From Ilyonectria destructans (taxonomy: Eukaryota; Ascomycota; Sordariomycetes; Hypocreales; Nectriaceae): a DNA stretch of 64,000 bases. The stretch covers positions 682,001 through 746,000 of the forward strand of contig JAHEWK010000002.1 of NCBI GenBank assembly GCA_020740775.1, read 5' to 3'. This document shows positions 61,301 through 64,000 of the stretch, piece by piece. Both the position numbers and the translations under genes were made by a program. Each line of letters begins with the position of its first letter. The stretch's first letter is position 1. Below the pieces are notes generated by a model. It saw nothing but the letters and a program-made list of their open reading frames with translations, did not search any database and was not told the DNA's origin.

Positions 61301-62396
61301 GTAAGATACCCTGAGTAAGGGTGCGGCCGACGGTAGCGGCGGCCGCAAGTGCAAAGTTGGCACCACTGGGCGAGTCTTGATCGATGCTGAGATGGAGCGC
61401 ATCGAGGAGCTCCTTGTTGCTCATCCAGGCTGGCTCGGGGTCCTCATCGCTTTCGGGCGCCGGAGGGTCGAGTGGGAGGAGTTTATGAGCGTCGACGAAG
61501 GTGAATGGATCAGAGTCCTTGGCCGAGGAGTGGAAGCCGATGACGGAGTAGTCAACCAGCTCATCCTCGATCCCATCGAGGTTATCGAAATATGAAAAGA
61601 CACCCATATTGTGGGGTGCGTAGTCGGCAAAGAACTCGTGTCCTAGCTCGAAAGCATTAAAAGGCTCGCGGAACTCGCAGTCTATCGCCGGTTTCTCAGT
61701 CCCTGTTGTGAGCGGGCTCGTTCGTCCCATCCGCAGTAGAGGCTGGTCCTTGATGGGCTTCAAGGGGTCCATGGCAGGGCAGGTCTCAGCCTCAAAGTCC
61801 TCAGGCATGTCGACGTGGTCAATCTTGCGGACGCAATTGCTTTCGACCAAGACATACTTTGTCAAGTCGAGCTTGCCGCGGACCTGGCGGACGATGATCC
61901 AGCGATCTGGCGCAGGGCGGAACTGCACGGCCTTGTCATGGGCGGACTGCATTTCGGGTGCGACCTTGCACTTAAAGCCTGCCCTAGCCTTGAGTGAATC
62001 CCACTGCGGCATCTGCTCGCCCTGGATCTCCGTCGTCGCATTCAGGGCGCTGTCGGTTGCGGTGATGGCGGCGCGGTAGAGTCGCGGCAGACACCAGGAC
62101 AGATAGATGCCACAGCGGTCCGAACGCAGCTTTCCCGTGCTGGGGTCGATGAAGCGCGAGCTGTACCGTGCTTGCATGCGCCAATACGAGAGGTCAAGAT
62201 TGTCCATGAGATCGTGGACTGGCGCCCCAGCCTCGGGGTGCTGGAGCAGGGCGGCGTAGTCGGGCTCGACGAGAGGAGCGAATTGCGCGGCCGTCTGGTC
62301 AAAATCCTGTGCAACGACGAGGGCTTGGACAGCCATTGGCACGACGACTGTGAAATTCGACTGGGCTCGGGGAGGAGGTGCAGCTTGAGAGGCCAT
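58395..62396 (-). CDS. unrecognised giant protein, 1333 aa, intronless
   Basis: A single uninterrupted frame. I chose the ATG at 62396 for its strong CACCATGG context; an in-frame ATG at 62447 would add 17 Arg/Pro-rich residues. No signal peptide or membrane segment is seen. Distinct regions can be described. An N-terminal domain (about 1-280) has SYWRMQARYSSRFIDPSTGK, IYLSWCLPRLYRAA and RWIIVRQVRGKLDLTKYVLV. A helical middle (about 330-580) includes a coiled-coil-like stretch ARLQELDDYARNTQGSVNDA. A Trp/Tyr-rich block follows (FPLFLEWELEYYHVPFQRWR). A late domain has FAIVDRFGQVI, IWAWVLPNFHNHSIQVYAPG and YDFPVALGN, which remind me of large uncharacterised bacterial proteins. It lies upstream of the MBL-DUF6603 gene on the same strand and divergent from the right-edge gene. 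Calling it a partner of the DUF6603 protein is inference from neighbourhood and shared gene style. Confidence 0.75.
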   Translation of the reverse strand: MASQAAPPPRAQSNFTVVVPMAVQALVVAQDFDQTAAQFAPLVEPDYAALLQHPEAGAPVHDLMDNLDLSYWRMQARYSSRFIDPSTGKLRSDRCGIYLSWCLPRLYRAAITATDSALNATTEIQGEQMPQWDSLKARAGFKCKVAPEMQSAHDKAVQFRPAPDRWIIVRQVRGKLDLTKYVLVESNCVRKIDHVDMPEDFEAETCPAMDPLKPIKDQPLLRMGRTSPLTTGTEKPAIDCEFREPFNAFELGHEFFADYAPHNMGVFSYFDNLDGIEDELVDYSVIGFHSSAKDSDPFTFVDAHKLLPLDPPAPESDEDPEPAWMSNKELLDALHLSIDQDSPSGANFALAAAATVGRTLTQGILRNVRWNRADSRSMHWPAASLQRAMYAEHPIAVGTHMLDALEAYLHIAMDMNPAAATTHSALGQLVMRIMAQQDNPDSLRKAAEDAASQSFLARPQGTAWTLPKDQAESVSKDALGGFIQKLEILNQGQLILDTCAREASQLMQCLFGCWWNAASLRNIPLDEQQLLRNRVRTEACKAEARLQELDDYARNTQGSVNDAKQDLEKLIGGGKTLNATPTTPFGQHQDPNVLVAGAKSGWPDNFNDTLPVRLAAQISPEASTAATPNEAWLESKFKDISRPVIPLLRELEAPSPTGAPNPYTAAEDMNNTQGLFPLFLEWELEYYHVPFQRWRFETDKDTGRWRYVLPASGQLSLPSDETVGKDMRVISGRASFLPEPGKSLRARLEQLFSQAPADGDQDKKRREGMLEAVSGLEYFSTGLSGLADHLVTLRRGHHPRPKANDGSGIDEILGIDAKTMELLEKSGPSELAPYGLSTPLTPSYTAEFSPFKPVTHGQARFTKFAIVDRFGQVISGIRLGPNGDGALYPSISPSLACGAIPALQGEGEDEYWPNTVVQAEESQGLCQFFQIPPRINQHGRLNCRFLKPLSDADVKSSESPSVRQIASEWDNPIWAWVLPNFHNHSIQVYAPGGDFIVEMILGDKTVVASDGPSGATGHPSPTGRLPALLEALRDHEFCWSLFDMLAGASDSVLATGANFDSALPAALGRPFCIADVGVSIELSTPPLQDASLLSSAAPELQLGDYDFPVALGNHTAAFDGLVGTFSATGDIGKIATAYNRDGRRLTSSSPGLVATRRPASEHPQPLRLRPYFLPGTLGGDLEKEHRKRLSAVSVIIDPKTPMHVYSGSLFPVASLSLPPWPVDDALRQLRAFFAVGPILVPAKPPPGDARIMALDPDGRSLGPTIQMPLGEGTSAWRWLQPRKEENKENGEIQTAWSDVAIVPLDRKLKIEAASECQLVEGFVVVKSGLGSGA

Positions 62397-62787
62397 GGTG
62401 AAAGGATGAGGTCTTGGCCGTCTATGCAGAAGCGGTGGTGAGTCCATCCATCACGTCTTGAGTAGGCAACTGACTCTCACAGGTGGTGGTCTGGATAACG
62501 GAGCTGGGGAGGTCTAGAACAGTGCAGCTTCGCTTCACTTCTCACAGTGCCATTCCGAATTTACGACGGCATTGCAGGAACTAGCGACGACGTGCAGCCG
62601 ATAGTTCCATGTCGGCGTTGCCGCAACAGGCTGCATACCGGCCCACTGCGGAATCGTCTAACAAACGGGCTAACTTACGTGCCGGGCCGCCTTCAACATG
62701 CTCAGCTTTCTCTAGTCTGATCATACTCATTGATGCTCTTCGCCAACACAACAATCCATCTTCAGAACCGGACGTGGGAGGGAGAAG
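62397..62787. promoter_or_regulatory. divergent promoter of the two unrecognised module genes
   Basis: About 390 bp separate the preferred start codons (62396 on minus, 62788 on plus). All frames on the plus side close at a TGA at 62731, and no earlier in-frame ATG exists before 62788. A shared bidirectional promoter would co-express the module. I see no TATA box or clear operator. Confidence 0.5.
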
Positions 62788-64000
62788 ATGCAGTCTCACT
62801 CTCGCAGCCATCTTCGCCCCGCCTTCAACCACCTCACGGCGGCTGATGGCGAGCTCTCAGCCTCGCTTGGATCCGACGACCTGCCATCGGCCGAGCAGTT
62901 CCGGCTCTGGTCTTTCCAACAGCCTTCTCTCACCGTCGGAAGCTATGCCCTCTCCGTCCGCCAAGAGGTCACGCTGCCCAGCGGAGAGACGGTCCCTCTC
63001 GATACACCGGACAAGGTACTTCGCGTCTCACAGCCCAGGTTTCAGCTGGCAGATCCTGCTGATCTGTACAGCGTCCATCCGGCGCCTGGGCACAGCGCCT
63101 ATGCGCGGACACTGGCCAACGTTGTCTTCAGCCATGCGACCACACCGTGGGAGCGGGATATCTCGAGTGGAAAGGACTTTGGCTTCAACAAGCTGCCGTC
63201 CATGGCCGTCTTGACATTTTCAGAAGAAGAGCTAGTCCTGGACCCAGAGGCGTGGAAGGGGCTTGGATTCAAAGCGGAGGATGAAAAGCCCACTGGGTGC
63301 GGCTCTATCGTCACCAAAGCGTCAAGGCTCGTCGAGCCTGCGTGTGCCATCAAGTCGATCTTGAATGCGCCGGGGTCAAACACAGACTTCAAGCCCCAGG
63401 ATAAACTGTCTCTGCTGGTGCTCGGCTCGGAGCTGTTCAAAGACATCTTCACGGCGTACGGAGATGGTGACCAGCCAGCCTGGACTGGCCATGCTGACTT
63501 GTCCAAGTTCGCAATGATGGCCTCTGCCCAGGAGAGCGTCAGTGGCTTCACAGCGGGCTCCTTTGCAGACAACAACGGTGACGCTCATCAGCCGCGATTC
63601 TCCGTTATTGTCAGTCCCCGAACGGCCCCGCCTGTGAAAGCATCGCCGACCCGGGTTATCTCCCACCTCATCTCGCTTGAGGACGTCGAGAAGGTCACCC
63701 TCTCAGCTGAAAATTCCACCGGCCAGTATGTGGGCTTGGTGTCTCTACATGCGTGGGAGTGGATGAGCGTTCCAGAGGACGCAACCGACTTTGCTCACGT
63801 CATGGCCGAGCTGGGCAAGAATATCAGCCCACTCCGGGTTCCGTACAGCGATAAAGCTAAGAGAGATGGAAATCAATCACCGCCGCCCGAGGCAGTTGCG
63901 TGGTCCAAAGCCATGTCTAATGCTGGCTACGTCCTGAAGCCGCACACAGACGTTTCCGGAGCGCAGAGTATGGTTTTGATACGAGGTCCACTGATCCCTG
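62788..64000 (+). CDS. unrecognised protein, 5' part only (runs off the window)
   Basis: The frame is open from the ATG at 62788 to the last base, at least 404 codons without a stop or intron; the gene continues outside the window. The ATG is the first in frame after a stop at 62731. The N-terminus reads MQSHSRSHLRPAFNHLTAAD, then a beta-rich region (LTVGSYALSVRQEVTLPSGE). Other recognisable pieces are SVHPAPGHSAYARTLANVVF, HATTPWERDISSG and SMAVLTFSEEELVL. No signal peptide, membrane segment or catalytic motif is evident. Style (no introns, GC-rich, even codon use) matches the neighbouring giant genes, and it shares their divergent promoter. I do not recognise the family. The pattern of promised domains with TPWERD reminds me of large uncharacterised bacterial proteins, but that is impression only. 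Confidence 0.75.
   Translation, partial: MQSHSRSHLRPAFNHLTAADGELSASLGSDDLPSAEQFRLWSFQQPSLTVGSYALSVRQEVTLPSGETVPLDTPDKVLRVSQPRFQLADPADLYSVHPAPGHSAYARTLANVVFSHATTPWERDISSGKDFGFNKLPSMAVLTFSEEELVLDPEAWKGLGFKAEDEKPTGCGSIVTKASRLVEPACAIKSILNAPGSNTDFKPQDKLSLLVLGSELFKDIFTAYGDGDQPAWTGHADLSKFAMMASAQESVSGFTAGSFADNNGDAHQPRFSVIVSPRTAPPVKASPTRVISHLISLEDVEKVTLSAENSTGQYVGLVSLHAWEWMSVPEDATDFAHVMAELGKNISPLRVPYSDKAKRDGNQSPPPEAVAWSKAMSNAGYVLKPHTDVSGAQSMVLIRGPLIP

Overview
This window comes from a filamentous ascomycete, probably a Sordariomycete. The genes carry short introns of about 45-77 nt with GTRNGT donors, CTAAC/CTGAC branch points and CAG/TAG acceptors. There are two Zn(II)2Cys6 regulators, a fungal NLR, a GH106 rhamnosidase, and a repeat pair carrying the CpA-to-TpA signature of repeat-induced point mutation (RIP). 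Exon boundaries were worked out by hand from splice signals and reading phase, so they are predictions. I found no tRNA, rRNA or CRISPR array.

Layout. The left 15 kb is gene-poor and shows decay. It holds an unrecognised ORF (4-1068, -), a broken small cysteine-rich secreted protein gene (2822-3229), a Thr/Pro- and Gly-rich surface protein with coding repeats (4782-7129, -), a GPI-type wall protein (7902-8594), a dehydrogenase with an in-frame TAG (11332-12381, -), a helicase scrap (about 13.5 kb) and a Zn2Cys6 regulator with an apparent frame break (14181-15485, -). From 17.9 to 28.3 kb lie a secreted GH106 alpha-L-rhamnosidase, an amino acid permease and mitochondrial L-2-hydroxyglutarate dehydrogenase. 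A solo-LTR-like element with a 5-bp target duplication (28786-29240) precedes a complete PNP-NACHT-ankyrin NLR (29604-33827).

From 34.9 to 48.4 kb lie metabolic genes. A secreted-looking metal-dependent amidohydrolase/decarboxylase sits beside an MFS anion:cation symporter. Next come an AAAP amino acid transporter, an Arg81-like Zn2Cys6 regulator divergent from a class II aldolase, and an FMN-dependent 2-hydroxyacid oxidase. The last four look like a small co-inherited catabolic set. From 48.4 to 50.8 kb is an AT-rich repeat belt with a RIP-mutated repeat pair.

The most unusual part is 51.26-64.0 kb. It holds three very long, almost intronless, visibly GC-rich genes that look bacterial in style. 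One 2171-residue protein fuses a ComEC-type metallo-beta-lactamase fold to a huge C-terminal part resembling DUF6603; I infer the fusion from one canonical 68-nt intron. The second is an unrecognised protein of about 1333 residues. The third is divergently transcribed, unrecognised, and runs off the right edge. I infer a functional module, possibly acquired from bacteria. Its biochemical role cannot be read from sequence alone.
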